A DNA stretch of 64,000 nucleotides from Gigaspora rosea. Its lineage: Eukaryota > Glomeromycota > Glomeromycetes > Diversisporales > Gigasporaceae. Positions 1 through 11,879 of this stretch are shown one piece after another. The notes beneath the pieces were generated by a model, which made no database searches, was not told the DNA's origin, and worked only from the letters and a program-made list of their open reading frames with translations. How positions within the stretch are numbered: the first letter of the stretch is position 1; each line of letters begins with the position of its first letter. The stretch spans positions 95,754 through 159,753 of the forward strand of contig QKWP01001187.1 of assembly GCA_003550325.1 (NCBI GenBank). The letters are read 5' to 3'. Made by a program: the position numbers and the translations under genes.

Positions 1-213
1 TACAAACAATATTTTAACCATCCAAATCTAGGTGAGTCTTGACCACTCTAGTAGGTTTAGGTCACAGATAAATTAGTCTGAGCTTCTATTCTTGCATGTA
101 ATTTATATGTATTTGTCCTTGTACAATTTAAGTTTTATATATTATATGTAATTACTTATATAAATTACCCAATAAAGATATAAGCAAGGCCTTACCTTAA
201 AAAAAAAAAAAAA

Positions 214-253
214 NNNNNNNNNNNNNNNNNNNNNNNNNNNNNNNNNNNNNNNN
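214..253. other. Assembly gap (40 N) after poly-A
   Basis: A run of 40 N directly follows about 15 A residues. It is a scaffold gap at a homopolymer and has no biological content that can be read. Confidence 0.99.
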
Positions 254-671
254 ATAATTTTAATTTTATATAGTGCTATTTCTATGTATTTATTTTTTCT
301 TGGCCAATCTATACTTACTCTCTAATTTGTATTTTTTAAACTTTTTGATATATCTTGCTGATATTTTATTAATTCAGTATTAAGTACTATTTATAGCTAG
401 TTAATATATAATACCTAAAACTAAAATTCAACATCATGCAGTTACTTTGAAAGTACCTACATGTGACTAGTCACTCTACTTTACAGATAAAGCAGATGTA
501 AACTTTGTTAGCCCACATTAAAGAGTAACAAAGGATTTCTCTTCAAATTTCTTCCATCTAGTATCAATAATAGGAATAAACTTAACTATAAGAAAAAGAG
601 AAAAAAAATAAAAAAACAAAAGAAAATAAAAAAATAAGGAAGTAACTACAAAATTTAAATAAAAAACAATA

Positions 672-999
672 TAGTTAAATCTCCATAAATGCAACTCATA
701 TGGACAAGCCTACAATGTGCATTTAGAGAGGTTTGCATTTAGAGAGAGCTAATTAAATTGCAGCTTTAAAAATTAGATCATTAAGTTTGTATAACATTAC
801 CAAAAACTGTATAACCTATTTTAAATACTAAAATTTAATTAGCGATATGCATTTAGAGAGGTTAGTATATTATTCAAGAAAATGTGCATTTACAGAATAT
901 AGAATGCATTTAGCACTAATAATATCTTACAGAAAAGAAAAAACGTGCATTTAGAGAGGTATTGCATTTATGAAGGTTGTATTTATAGAGGTCCAACTG
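672..999. mobile_element. TA-inserting MITE, AGTT..CTCTATAAATGCA family
   Basis: The ends are imperfect inverted repeats: AGTTAAATCTCCATAAATGC on the left, and the complement of the right end reads CAGTTGGACCTCTATAAATA. The inside repeats GTGCATTTAGAGAGG several times in both orientations. TA dinucleotides flank both sides (670-671 and 1000-1001), as expected for Tc1/mariner-type MITEs. The internal GCATTTAGAGA words are shared with the element at 51097-51282, so the two are probably the same family. No coding capacity was seen. Confidence 0.6.
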
Positions 1000-1144
1000 T
1001 ACTAACAAAATAACTAAAAATGAAAAATAAAAGAAATAAAAAAAAATTCTATGCTAATGATATAAACTAACAAAAAGAAAACATAAAAAACCACAAAGGG
1101 CAAAAGAACAAGAAAAAGTACCAAGCACTTCTAAAGACTAGTAC

Positions 1145-1869
1145 TTAGAGTGGGGGCATAAACAAATTTTGTTATGCCCAATATGAGCATAAAACAGAGC
1201 TTGAGGCATGCCTAGGCATGTCTATGGGCATATTCAAAAATATTTATTTTTTTAAAAAAACCAATTTTTTTAAATTATTTAATTTATAGCACTATAATAT
1301 GTAGTACTAGGCATTTTTAACCAATTAAAAAACTAAGATTAGATAATATGCAGATTAGTTTGTATAACAAAAATAAAAATTAGTTATATTTTAAATTTTA
1401 TTTAAAAAACTATTTTTTAGGCTTTAATAAAAAATTTATTTGTTATATTTTACTATAAATATTATTAATTCTAATCTTATATTATTGCTCTTATCCTACT
1501 ATTAAAAAATTTTAATTTTTGTTTTGATAAAAGTTGGTTTTGTTATACCAAATTTATTTATTATATATAGAATAATACTTAGTATTAAATAATATTTTCT
1601 TATTTTATATTTTAAATAATTTTTTAATAATAATTATAAAAAACTAAAACAAATAAAAAATTAACTTTATTTTAAAAAAACTAAAACAAATAAAAATAAC
1701 TTTATTTATAAAATAATCAATATATAGAAATTATATTTAATATAATAAAAATTAATATATATTTATATATATTTAAAAATTTATTTATATATATCTGATA
1801 TATGCTCATATAGGCATATAAAAAATTCATACCTATAGGGGCATGCCTGTGCCCTTATGCCTCTTACCT
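1145..1869. mobile_element. Non-autonomous hAT-like element with 8-bp TSD
   Basis: The identical octamer ACTAGTAC lies at 1137-1144 and 1870-1877, which fits the 8-bp target duplication of hAT elements. The terminal zones are imperfect inverted repeats: GGGGCATAA near the left end, and GAGGCATAAGGGCACAGGCA as the complement of the right end, both followed by GGCATGCC words. The 725-bp body is almost pure A+T and has no open frame. The family assignment rests on TSD length and GC-richer ends only. Confidence 0.55.
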
Positions 1870-1877
1870 ACTAGTAC

Positions 1878-3037
1878 AGCAAAGTTATATAATACTGCAT
1901 AAATCCATATTCATCAAAGTATTATATGTATATCAAAGAAAAAAGAAAAGAAAAAACTATGCCTAAAAGAAAATTCTAGAAAAAAAGATATTTTTTTAAT
2001 ATTTTTCTCTAGATCATCTCATCCTCACATGTCATTCATTGCTTATTTGCAGATATCAAAACTCACTTATGACCAGCTCTAATTCAGTAGGTGCATTTCC
2101 AAATTGGAAAGAATAAACATTACCGATCTTTGAAGGGGTAAGCTAGATTTTCTACTTTTTGGCCAAAATTTTGAAAAAACCAAGAAGAAATACCGAATGT
2201 ACCAAAAGTTGTAGAGAGCATAGATGTTATGCTTTAAAAAATAGTATACTTGACCAAAAATAAGTTTCTATTTATATTTCTACCTCTTTTGACAAAAAAC
2301 TCTAGAGTTGTAGCTCTATTATGTCTTATATAGTAATAAAGTTTTCTACTTAGAGAGTCAAATTCAAAAGAAGAATTCTTTTTTAGTTCTATTTTAGTTT
2401 TCTTATATCTAATCTGAAACCTTGGTCCAAGTTGCTTCTAGATAAAGTTTTTGTTATATACAAACATACTAACTTCAAAGTTTTCATAAATCAGAGTTCT
2501 TAAAAATTTTGGTATGAGGGATTGTTGGAAAGAGTTAAAAATGAATTTTTCTAGTTTGTATTTTAAAAATAATTCACCAAGTTAAATCTCTATATACGTG
2601 TATTATATTTATTATATCTTTAGTATACATTAGTTTATTAAAGTTTAAAATTAGTTTGTACACTTTTTTATAAATTTAAAAATTTTATTTAAAATTATAT
2701 TGTACATTTTATATTTTAATATTTGTACACACTTTATAATAAAATTTAATTATACACTTATATAATATTTAAAGACAAAGGTTATATATAACTATATATT
2801 AGTACTCAGGACAATATATATAACTTTACTATATACTATATATTATTGCAACAAAAAGAGGTTTTTTAAATAAATTTTTTATGATAAACTAAAATTTTAA
2901 TAGTTTTATAAAACTATTTTTGCCATAGTACTTAATTTTTGATAGAAAATTTTGAAAATTCTTATTAAAAACTAGTTTAAATTTTTTTTAAAAAAATATA
3001 ATAAATATTAACATTTTTATGAAATCATCAAGTCAGG
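1878..3037. other. Intergenic, no feature recognised
   Basis: A+T-rich sequence with short A or T runs and no long open frame, TIR pair or recognisable repeat on either strand. Confidence 0.6.
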
Positions 3038-5168
3038 TTAGGGGACTCCAGAAATCACCTGATTAGGGTTTCACTAAGTAGCTGACTCCCCTACCCCCCA
3101 CCTGATAATTTTTCTAAGCATTTGATTGGTTAAAATTTAATAATATATATATTAAAAATTGGATAACTTTTGATCTACTGGTCTGTTTTGGACAATTCAA
3201 CTACCAAAATGTTCGTCTCAGTGAGACGATTCTAACAAGCCCAAAATCATCAAAGTCCAATTACAGGATCCCAAGATCGTTCAACTTTTGTGTAATTTTA
3301 ATACAGTAGTAATTTTTAAAATTACTAAGTAAATTTATTTTTTATATTCAGACTTTTTAGTCAAGTCTGAGTCTGGTCTGAGTCTGGTCCGAAGTCTGCA
3401 GACTGGTCTAAGTTCGAATATATTTATATGTATTTATTGGTGCTAAACAAGTTTATTTAGTGCATTTTGTTAGAATAAATTAGTAAAATTTTATGAATCA
3501 TAAGTTTTTATAGAATTATATTAATAAAATTCTATAAAATCTTATAATTCGCAAATTTTTATTAATTAATTCTAACAAAATGCACTAAGTAAACTTGTTC
3601 AGCACCTAAAAATGTATTAAAACAGCTAGTTTGTTTTTATTTTACTTGAAATTTAGAGATTTGATGCACAATTTTGGAGTTTGATCAAAAAAGACAAATT
3701 TTAACATCTTATCTCCAAATTTCAAGTAAAATAAAACCAACCCTGCCGATTTAATGTATTTTCAGGTGTTGAACAAGTTTATTTAGTGCATTAATTTAGA
3801 AATAATTAGTAAAATTTTGTGAATCATAAGATTTTATAGAATTTTATTAGTAAAATTCTATAAAATCTTAAAATTCACAAATATTTATTAATTAATTCTA
3901 ACAAAACGCACAAAGTAAACTTGTACAGCACCTAAAAATACATTAAATGAGTAGGGTTGATTTTATTTTACTTGAAATTTGGAAAAAAGATGCATAATTT
4001 TGGATTTTTGATCAAAAAAGTCAAATTTAAGCATTTTTTCTCCAAATTTCAAGTAAAATAAAAACAACCCTGCCGATTTAATGTATTTTTAGGTGCTGAA
4101 CAAGTTTACTTAGTGCATTAAATTAGAAATAATTAGTAAAATTTTGTGAATCATAAGATTTTATAGAATTTTATTAGTAAAATTCTATAAAATCTTAAAA
4201 TTCACAAATTTTTATTAATTAATTCTAACAAAATGCACTAAGTAAACTTGTTCAGCACCTAAAAATACATTAAATCGGCAGGGTTGTTTTTATTTTACTT
4301 GAAATTTGGAGAAAAGATGCTTAAATTTGACTTTTTTGATCAAAAATCCAAAATTATGCATCTTTTCTCCAAATTTCAAGCAATATAAAAACAAACTAGC
4401 CGTTTTAATACATTTTTAGGTGCTGAACAAGTTTACTTAGTGCATTTTGTTAGAATTAATTAATAAAAATTTGCGAATTATAAGATTTTATAGAATTTTA
4501 TTAATTAAATTCTATAAAATCTTATGATTCATAAAATTTTACTAATTTATTCTAACAAAATGCACTAAGTAAACTTGTTCAGTGCCAAAAAATACATATA
4601 ATTATATTCAGACTCAGACCAGTCTGCAAATTTCGGACCAGACCCGAACCGGACTCATAGTTGAGTCTGGTCTGAAGTCTGAAATTAGTAAAATTTAGGT
4701 CTGAGTCTGGTCTAATCCCAGACTGGACCCAGACCGGACCAGACCCGGACTGACCTAGAAGTACTAGCTCAATGAGATGAATCGAATGGTACCAAAACAA
4801 TCTGATTCTGATCAATATGGCATGTGGTGTTCATCATAGAACTTAGGTGCACCAAATTAGACATATCTAATTATTAATTGTTTATAGAATACAAATCTTT
4901 GTTGATCTTAGGATCCTGTGGTTAGAATTTAGTGGTTTTAGGCTTGTTAGAATCGGTTCACTAAGGCAAACATTTTGGTAGTTAAATCATTAAAAATGGA
5001 CTAGTGGATCAAAAGTTATTCAATATTAAATTATATATATATAATAATATATATAAATATATATTTATATATATACCATATTATATATATTATATTATAT
5101 ATAGGACCTGATAATTGCTCTACCTCCCACCTACCTAAAAAATCAGGTGATAAATGGCGCTCCCCTTA
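3038..5168. mobile_element. 2.1-kb palindromic composite element
   Basis: The two ends are inverted copies: TTAGGGGACTCC near 3038 pairs with the complement of GGCGCTCCCCTTAG ending at 5168. The arms continue inward for about 250 bp; for example, 3160-3272 is an inverted copy of 4911-5023, and both carry the ACCAAAATGTTCGTCTC-type word. Inside these arms lies a second inverted pair rich in AGTCTGGTC words (about 3345-3415 and 4610-4750), and inside that the 327-bp array. It looks like successive insertions of non-autonomous palindromic elements. No transposase was seen. The outer arms are related to the palindrome at 23719-24116. Confidence 0.65.
3439..4586. repeat. 327-bp tandem array of paired palindromes
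   Basis: The word GGTGCTGAACAAGTTTACTT (with minor variants) begins at 3439, 3765, 4092 and 4419, a strict period of 326-327 bp. Each unit holds two hairpins. The first has arms starting GGTGCTGAACAAG and ending CTTGTTCAGCACC, about 170 bp. The second is about 150 bp, with ACTTGAAATTTGGAGAAAAG and its complement as arms. There are 3.5 units: four of the first hairpin and three of the second. No coding is seen. Confidence 0.85.
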
Positions 5169-5231
5169 GTAATAATAGTATCAGAATTTTTTAGTACATT
5201 TCAAATTTTGTAATATTTGTTTTTTTAATAT

Positions 5232-6271
5232 ATATATTTTTTTTTATACCTTCGCAATATCGCGTAAAGGCAGATTTTATTAGGTTTTTAGATAATACAT
5301 TATTGGTTAATGAGAGTACATATAGCTACATGTGCAACTTTTGGTCGCCTATTTAATAGTCTGCCCGAAGGTTCTACACTATATGCCGTACCTGCAACCT
5401 AACTAGGAGATTACCCATTTAAACTCTCTGGTGTCCCCCATCCTATATCACCTACCATAAATCACACTAGCACATAACCTTATGCTGCTTCAATTGAAGA
5501 CCACCCAGGTTGACATCTGCTATACTACTTGTGTCCTAATTCTATAGATAATCTAGTAGGTTCTCATACTATTGGATTGCCCTAGGGAGGGTGTAGTACA
5601 TACCCCTCTAATCTTTCTATGTTCCACACATTTTCAGATTAGGCTTCGAATACCTATGCAGCAACCAAGACCACCACTAGTAGTCAGAATAAACCTTAAA
5701 CCCCACAGTATTCATGCCCTTGTAAGGTTCGCTTCAACCCTAGTACCCCTCTACTATCCTACTGGTTCTTGTATCGATACATCCCAAACTTCCAATCCAG
5801 TTAGTCCAGAAGAGTTGATTTACTCAGCATTAGGTGCCACTATGGTTATTCTTCTCTTGGTCCTTACTTTTATAGCATAGGTCCTTTTTCTCTGGTACGA
5901 CTCCGGCGGCCAGGTTGGTAGACCTTGTCCCTTAGGTCATAGTCATTCAGTTCTCTAGCGCCAGTTTTCGATACTCCAGTTTTGGTAGCACCGTCAAATA
6001 TTTTTGCTACCTTCTTACTTGGGGCTGCTAAATGGGTTTCTGTTTTCTCTGGTTCCTTTGTTTTGTCTGTATAATGATACACAACTACGCCTGAAAGCTC
6101 CTATTCAAGATAGTGTACCAAGGCTACAGGTGATATATCCAACCAATCGATGAGAAGACAGTTACCATAATACAGGTCTATTTTTCCAAAATGTCTCTAG
6201 TAGGATTTGAACTCTAGACCTGCCACTTGGGGGATGACAACTTACTAACTTCTCTAAGTCGCCACACCCAT
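5232..6271 (-). mobile_element. Long tRNA-headed SINE, older copy
   Basis: This is a diverged relative of the element at 54859-55582. Shared words include CCGAAGGTTCTACACTA near the tail side, ATTCAAGAT.GTG.ACCAAGG and TGGGGG.TGACA.CTT near the head. Read on the minus strand, the tRNA-like head is at the right end, and the B-box-like AGTTCAAATCC (6202-6212) is one transition from consensus; the A box is degraded. A T-rich stretch at 5237-5246 would be the A tail. The 12-mer TTTTTTTAATAT occurs at 5220-5231 and 6272-6283, a plausible TSD. The short open frames inside (5572-5880 plus, 5870-6082 minus) are chance frames of the SINE. Confidence 0.7.
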
Positions 6272-6283
6272 TTTTTTTAATAT

Positions 6284-6649
6284 TTGATTTTAGTATTTTT
6301 TAATACTCAATTTTTTGGTATAGTATTTTTTTTAGAAAAGATATATTCATAATGCTGTGTTATATAATACCTTATATAAATAACTCAAATTTAACTAGGG
6401 CAACCCTTGTAATGTAACTAAAAAAAATACTCTTCTCACAATTTTACACTAAGCACTAACCCTAATCCTAACTCTAATCTAACTCTAACCCTAATCCTAA
6501 CTCTAACTCTAATTGCATATACTGGTAGTTTAAATAATAGATATTATATAACACAGATGTTATGAATATAATATTCCTTTTTTTTATTATTTATTTATTG
6601 TATTTTTTGAGAATATGTTTTTTGTGCACCTGCATAGTCGCATACTCCT
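6284..6649. repeat. Degenerate telomere-like CCCTAA tract (6450-6515) in intergenic DNA
   Basis: At 6450-6515 the words CTAACCCTAATCCTAACTCT and CTAACTCTAACCCTAATCC form about ten degenerate repeats of the telomeric hexamer CCCTAA. The sequence on both sides is unique A+T-rich DNA, so this is an interstitial tract and not a chromosome end. No gene was seen. Confidence 0.6.
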
Positions 6650-6937
6650 AGCTAAAAATAAGAATTGGTCAAATATCTAGTGATTGATCATTGATCAATC
6701 ATATACAAATAAGATCAAATTATGATCAATTATAGTATTTGATCAGTTAATATATAATCAGTCACTATCATATGATTGATTATAATTTATGGCCAATTAT
6801 ATAATTGATCACTAGTTTATAAAATAATATTATTAAAAAAAATTTGCTACTTTTATTTAAACTTTGACGATAGATATCTTGATAACTAGTGATCCAAGTT
6901 GACTCAAATTTTTGTTATAAATAGTGTTGATATTTAT

Positions 6938-7093
6938 TTATGATATATAAAAATTTTAGCCAATTTGGACTTGTAATTCTTGAGTAGTCATTTGTATATA
7001 ATGGTTAATTTTTTTTAAAAAATTGACTATCATATACAAGTGATTATTTGAAAATTACTAGACCAAATTGTCTGAGATTTTTATATATCATAG
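6938..7093. mobile_element. 156-bp nested palindromic element
   Basis: TATGATATATAAAAATTTTA on the left pairs with the complement of TTTTTATATATCATAGAA on the right, with CCAATTTGGAC and its partner further in. It interrupts the left arm of the larger composite. In the right arm the two flanking segments (ATTTTTATAATAGATAGTA) are contiguous near 10520-10545, so that arm serves as the empty site. Confidence 0.6.
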
Positions 7094-7499
7094 AAGAATT
7101 TTGATACTATCTAGGGGTTAGAAAAACCACAGGGGCAAACTTATATGATATATATAGCTAATAAAATAATATGTTTGATTTTGTATAACAATCAAATAGA
7201 TTGATAATAAAAAAATCTGCAATAATATACTAATGAGTCTTTTAGCAATAATAACCAAGCACTGATTCAACATATGTTAATGCTATACTCTATTGCTGCT
7301 AGTTGGTAGGTTTATATAGAGATTGTATACATATTGGTATTCGCAAAGACAAAATTCACTTCTTTAAAAATAATTGAAATTGTTAAATGCAATTTTATTA
7401 CTAACTCTATATATACTTAACAAACTATACTTTATAAATTAGTTAAAAGAGATGCTTCAATATGTACATGATATTAAGGTAAATATCATTAGCAAATTT

Positions 7500-10140
7500 A
7501 TAGTGATAAAATTTTTTGAAAGATCTTGCGAACTTGTGAAATCTTTTGGCGAACTGCAATATAATTCGAAATATTTCGCAAAAAAAATTTTTTGAAATAT
7601 TTTATTTTGAAATAATTTGAAATATTTTCAATTATTTTAGACCTAGGAAACCAAGCTGGATCAGTATATCTGTAACCTGGATCATATCAAGGGCATATTG
7701 GGTGTATTGGACTATATTTTGAAATATTTTTTAAATTTGTATAAAGTTACAAAATCAGATTGGATCTTTATAAATTAGATTTTTTTTTTGTTTTGTTTTT
7801 TGATTTCATTTTGTTTTTTCTTTATTTATTTTTTTAATTTTTTTACACTTTACAAAAATACTAGTCTTTTGCAAGAAAACCAGCACTTTGTAAGAACACC
7901 AATTTGACTTTGCGCACCAACTCTGACTTTTGACACTTTGCAAAAATACAACTAATTTCTCTAGCAATTTCTAAATTTTCAAGAACGCTTCTTTAAAAAG
8001 ATGATTTAGTTTGGCACAAGTTTTTGCAAGTATTCACAAGTATTTGCAAGTTTTTGCAAGTTTTTGCAAAGTTTCACTTTATTTATTTTTTTGTTTGACA
8101 TTTTTTGGTTTTTTTCTTAAACTTTTTTTATTAATTTATTTTATTCTAGCACTTTGTGAGAACACTAACTTCTCTAGCACTTTGCAAAAACATACTAGAT
8201 TTCTCTAGCTTATTTTTTAGAAGTGCTTAGAAAAAAGAGATAAATGAAGGTGATAGTCAAAACAAAAGAGATAGCTGAAGCAAAAATGATAGTTAAAACA
8301 AAGAAGCAAAGATAATAGCTAACTGTGAGGTGTGTAAAAATAAGTATGTAGAGTTAGTTTTTTATTTTTTTTCTACAAATAGTAATAGAAATAGATGCGA
8401 AAAAGTGCGAAAGTAGTTAGAATAATATGTAATAATGTAAAAATAATACTATAAAGAATATATAATAATTAAAATATAATATATAATAAAATATATAATA
8501 TTTATTAAAATATATATTTAATTTAAAAATGTAATATATATAATGTATAATGATAATAAAAAAAATATAAAATTTTATATTAAATCATGAAAATTTTAAA
8601 AAAGTTTGAAATTTTGTGAATTATTGCAAAATATTGCAAAATATTGCAGATTTATACAATAATATACAAAATATTACCTCCTGTGACCCCTGAAGGAGAT
8701 AATTAAATAGAGGTTTGCATTGTTTTATTTGGTCTATTCACAATATTTTACAATATAATTTGATCTTTCAGAAGTCACAGAAGGTAATATTTCGCATATT
8801 ATTGTGTAAATTTGCAATATTTTGCAATATTTTGCAATAATTTGCAAAAGTTTAAAATTTTTTAAAATTTTCGCAATTTAAATAAAATTTTATATTTTTT
8901 ATTATCCTCATTATACATTATATATATTATATTTTTAAATTAAATATATATTTTAATAAATAATACATATTTTATTATATATTATTATTTTAATTATTAT
9001 ACATTTTTTACAGTATCCTTTTACATTAATATATATTATTTTAACTACTTTCGCACTTTGTCACATTTAATTCCATTACTATTTGTAGAAAAAAATAAAA
9101 AACTAACTCTACACATTTATTTTCACACATCCCACAGTTAGCTATTATCTTTGCTTTTTTGTTTTAACTATCGTTTTTGCTTCAGCTATCTTTTTTGTTT
9201 TGACTATCATTTTCGTTTCTCTCTTTTTTTCTAAACACTTCTAAAAAATAGGCTAGAGAAATCTAGTATGTTCTTGCAAAGTGCTAGAGAAGTTAGTGTT
9301 CTCACAAAGTGCCAGAATAAAATAAATTAATAAAAAAAGTTTAAAAAAAACCAAAAAATGTCAAACAAAAAAATAAATAAAGTGAAACTTTGCAAAAACT
9401 TGCAAATACTTGCAAATACTTGCGAAAATTTGTGCCAAACTAAATCATCTCTTTAAAGAAGCATTCTTGGAAATTTAGAATAAAATAAATTAATTAAAAA
9501 AGTTTAAAAAAAAACCAAAAAACGTCAAACAAAAAAAATAAATAAAGCGAAACTTTGCAAAGACTTGCAAAAACTTGCGAATGCTTGCGAATACTTGCAA
9601 AAACTTGTGTCAAACTAAATCATCTCTTTAAAAAAGCATTCTTAACAATTTAGAAATTGCTAAAGAAATCAGTTGCATGTTCTTGCAAAGTGTCAGAAGT
9701 CAGAGTTGGTGTGCAAAGTCAAATTGGTGTTCTTGCAAAGTGCTGAATAGTTGTTGGTTTTCTTGCAAAAGACTAATTTTTGTAAAGCGTGAAAAAAATT
9801 AAAAAAATAAATAAATAAAAAAAAACAACTGAAATCAAAAAACAAAATGAAAAAAGATTTAATTTATAAAAGATCTAATCTGATCTTGTAATATCATACA
9901 AAATTTCAAAATATTTCAAAATATTTCAAAAATATAGTCCAATACGCCCCTTGGTATGAACAGGTACATATACCCATCTAGCTTGGTTTCCTAGGTCTAA
10001 CATATTTTAAAAATATTTCGAATTAGTTTGAACTAAAGTATTTTTGAAATTACTTCCAAAATATTTTGAAATCTGCAGTTTGCAAGTTCTTTTAAAAAAT
10101 TTCACAGATTTGCAAGATCTTTCAAAAGATTTTGCCACTA
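7500..10140. repeat. 2.6-kb palindrome core with TTGCAAGTATTTGC words
   Basis: Left and right halves are inverted copies around about 8732: GTGACCCCTGAAGG with ATATTACC on the left meets CACAGAAGGTAATAT on the right. Further out, CTTTGCAAAAACTTGCAAAT, AAACTAAATCATCTCTTTAA and CTTGCAAAGTG occur in both arms. In the right arm a ~170-bp block (AACTTTGCAAA...AAATCATCTC) is duplicated (about 9385-9470 and 9550-9640). A partial relative of this core is at 36640-38960. Open frames here (e.g. 8011-8208) are not coding. Confidence 0.7.
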
Positions 10141-10864
10141 TAAAAAAATAAAACCTTATATTGACTCTAACTAGTTTGGCTTTTGAGTAATTAAAATAAA
10201 GACAGTTTGAAGCAGTTTATAGGCTTTGAGTTGTGTGTATGATCTCTTACCTTCATATTTTTTATCTTATATAAATATATGATTTAGTTTTTTTAACAAT
10301 AAAAGAGCAGCTATATAAGTTTTTTATAATTAATTATTTAATTTTGTCTATTTCGAGTTTCGAAAAAAAAGAAATCCCAGTAGACAGATTATTTCTAAAA
10401 AAAATTAACAATCAAGACTTTGACTAATTGAACACGATACTGTATATATGAATTATATGATTTTCATATAAAATGACAATTTTCGCATTATTAGTTGTCC
10501 CCTGGTAGTTTTACTAACCCCTAGATACTATCTATTATAAAAATTTGAGCCAATTTGGATCACTAAATATTGAGATATTCATCATCAAAGTTTGAGTAAA
10601 AATAGCGAATTTGTATTAATTGTATATATAACTAAAAAAACAGATACTGTTAATGTCCAGAGCTAGGAATTTATTTTTGGCTATTAGCTAAAAATAGAAC
10701 CAATAAATTAGATACCGTAAATTGATGCTCATCTGATCTAAAAATAAATGCAGACAAGATCACACACAAAATCTGGTCTATCACTATACTATAGATCATC
10801 CTCTGCTACACTCTGGACAATTAATTATATATATAATCAATTATAATCAATTAAAAGTAGGATT

Positions 10865-10964
10865 GTTAATGGAGTACTCTAGACATTAATAAAACATATA
10901 ACCCACTTCTGGAGTGCTCCGGAGTGTGTTTTATGTTTTGTTATTGACTAGAGGCTTCATTAAC
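10865..10964. mobile_element. 100-bp nested MITE
   Basis: The ends GTTAATGGAGTACTCTAGAC and the complement of CTAGAGGCTTCATTAAC match with few differences, and the inner AATAAAACATA/TATGTTTTGTT also pairs. It splits the right subterminal TTGATCA/AATCAATTA block of the larger composite. Confidence 0.6.
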
Positions 10965-11113
10965 AACTCTAATTAAAAGGCTATAATCAATCAAACTTTA
11001 TAATTGATCAAACTATATGATCAATCATGATTAATCAAAAACTTTCAAAATCAATCAAACTTTATGATTAATTATGATCAATCATATTAGGTTCAATTTC
11101 CCTTTTCTACTTA

Positions 11114-11757
11114 TCCCTTAGATTGTAACACAGGCAAATTTGCCTACATATTTTAAAATTTTTAATAAAATTTTAAATATTGATTTTAGCCATATCTTTT
11201 CTAAGTAAAAAATATTCTTTAAGTTTTGTTTTAGTAACTTTGTTATAAAATTTTTTTAAAATCATTAGAAAACTTTAATATAATAAATGTTTAAAGTTCT
11301 TGTATTGGCATTTTTACTATTAAAATTTTTCTTTAGATTTTTTCAAATTTTATATGTTCCCGTCTATAAAAAAAATCTTTACTTCTAATACAAGTCTTAA
11401 TTTTTACAAGTAAATCATTAAAGTTGCAATAATGAAAGTTGTCATCCTTTATATAAACTACAATATTGTCTTAAGAACTATAGTTCTAAAACTAAAACTA
11501 AATAAGATCGCAGAAAAATTGTAATAAAATTTTTTAAAAAAAATTTTTCTTAAAATTATCCATTTTCAGCTTATATGTAACTATAATTTATTTTCTTATA
11601 ATATAAAAACTAATTTTGCAAAAAAGTAATCCTTATTTTCAAATATAATTGTACAAAGTTTTATTTAATTATTTTAGAATTTTAAAAAAGTAAATCAGAG
11701 CTAAAAAATTGCAAAAACGCAGGCAAATTTGCCTGTGTTCTACTACAATCTAAGGGA
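11114..11757. mobile_element. 644-bp TA-inserting MITE with CAGGCAAATTTGCCTG palindromes
   Basis: The left end TCCCTTAGATTGTA and right end TACAATCTAAGGGA are perfect inverted repeats, each flanked by TA (11112-11113 and 11758-11759). Next to each end is the self-complementary word AGGCAAATTTGCCT. The inside is A+T-rich without a meaningful frame. The TA target points to Tc1/mariner-type mobilisation; no transposase is present. Confidence 0.75.
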
Positions 11758-11879
11758 TAGCAACCTACCACTTTGGTAGATATGTAAATCAAATTAGGTA
11801 TATCAATGTATATTTAATAGCTACTATACTATATTTTTTTTCTATTCCAATTTTCTTTTTTTATGAATAGCAATAGTGA

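Larger units (their letters stand above)
6650..11095. mobile_element. 4.4-kb inverted composite with TTGATCA subterminal repeats
   Basis: The left outer zone (6660-6810) and right outer zone (about 10810-11095) are both packed with TTGATCAAT/ATGATCAATTAT words. Inside these, the arms 6840-7145 and about 10505-10615 are inverted copies; CTAGGGGTTAG with flanking CCAGGGG is a good marker. The centre of symmetry is near 8732. Clusters of short subterminal repeats at both ends resemble non-autonomous DNA transposons. At least two smaller palindromes (6938-7093 and 10865-10964) are inserted in the arms. No transposase was recognised and exact ends were not resolved. Confidence 0.5.

Noticed and set aside
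5572-6082. Two hypothetical proteins (102 and 70 codons)
   Set aside because: Both frames lie wholly inside the SINE copy and have no motifs or conservation with the other copy.
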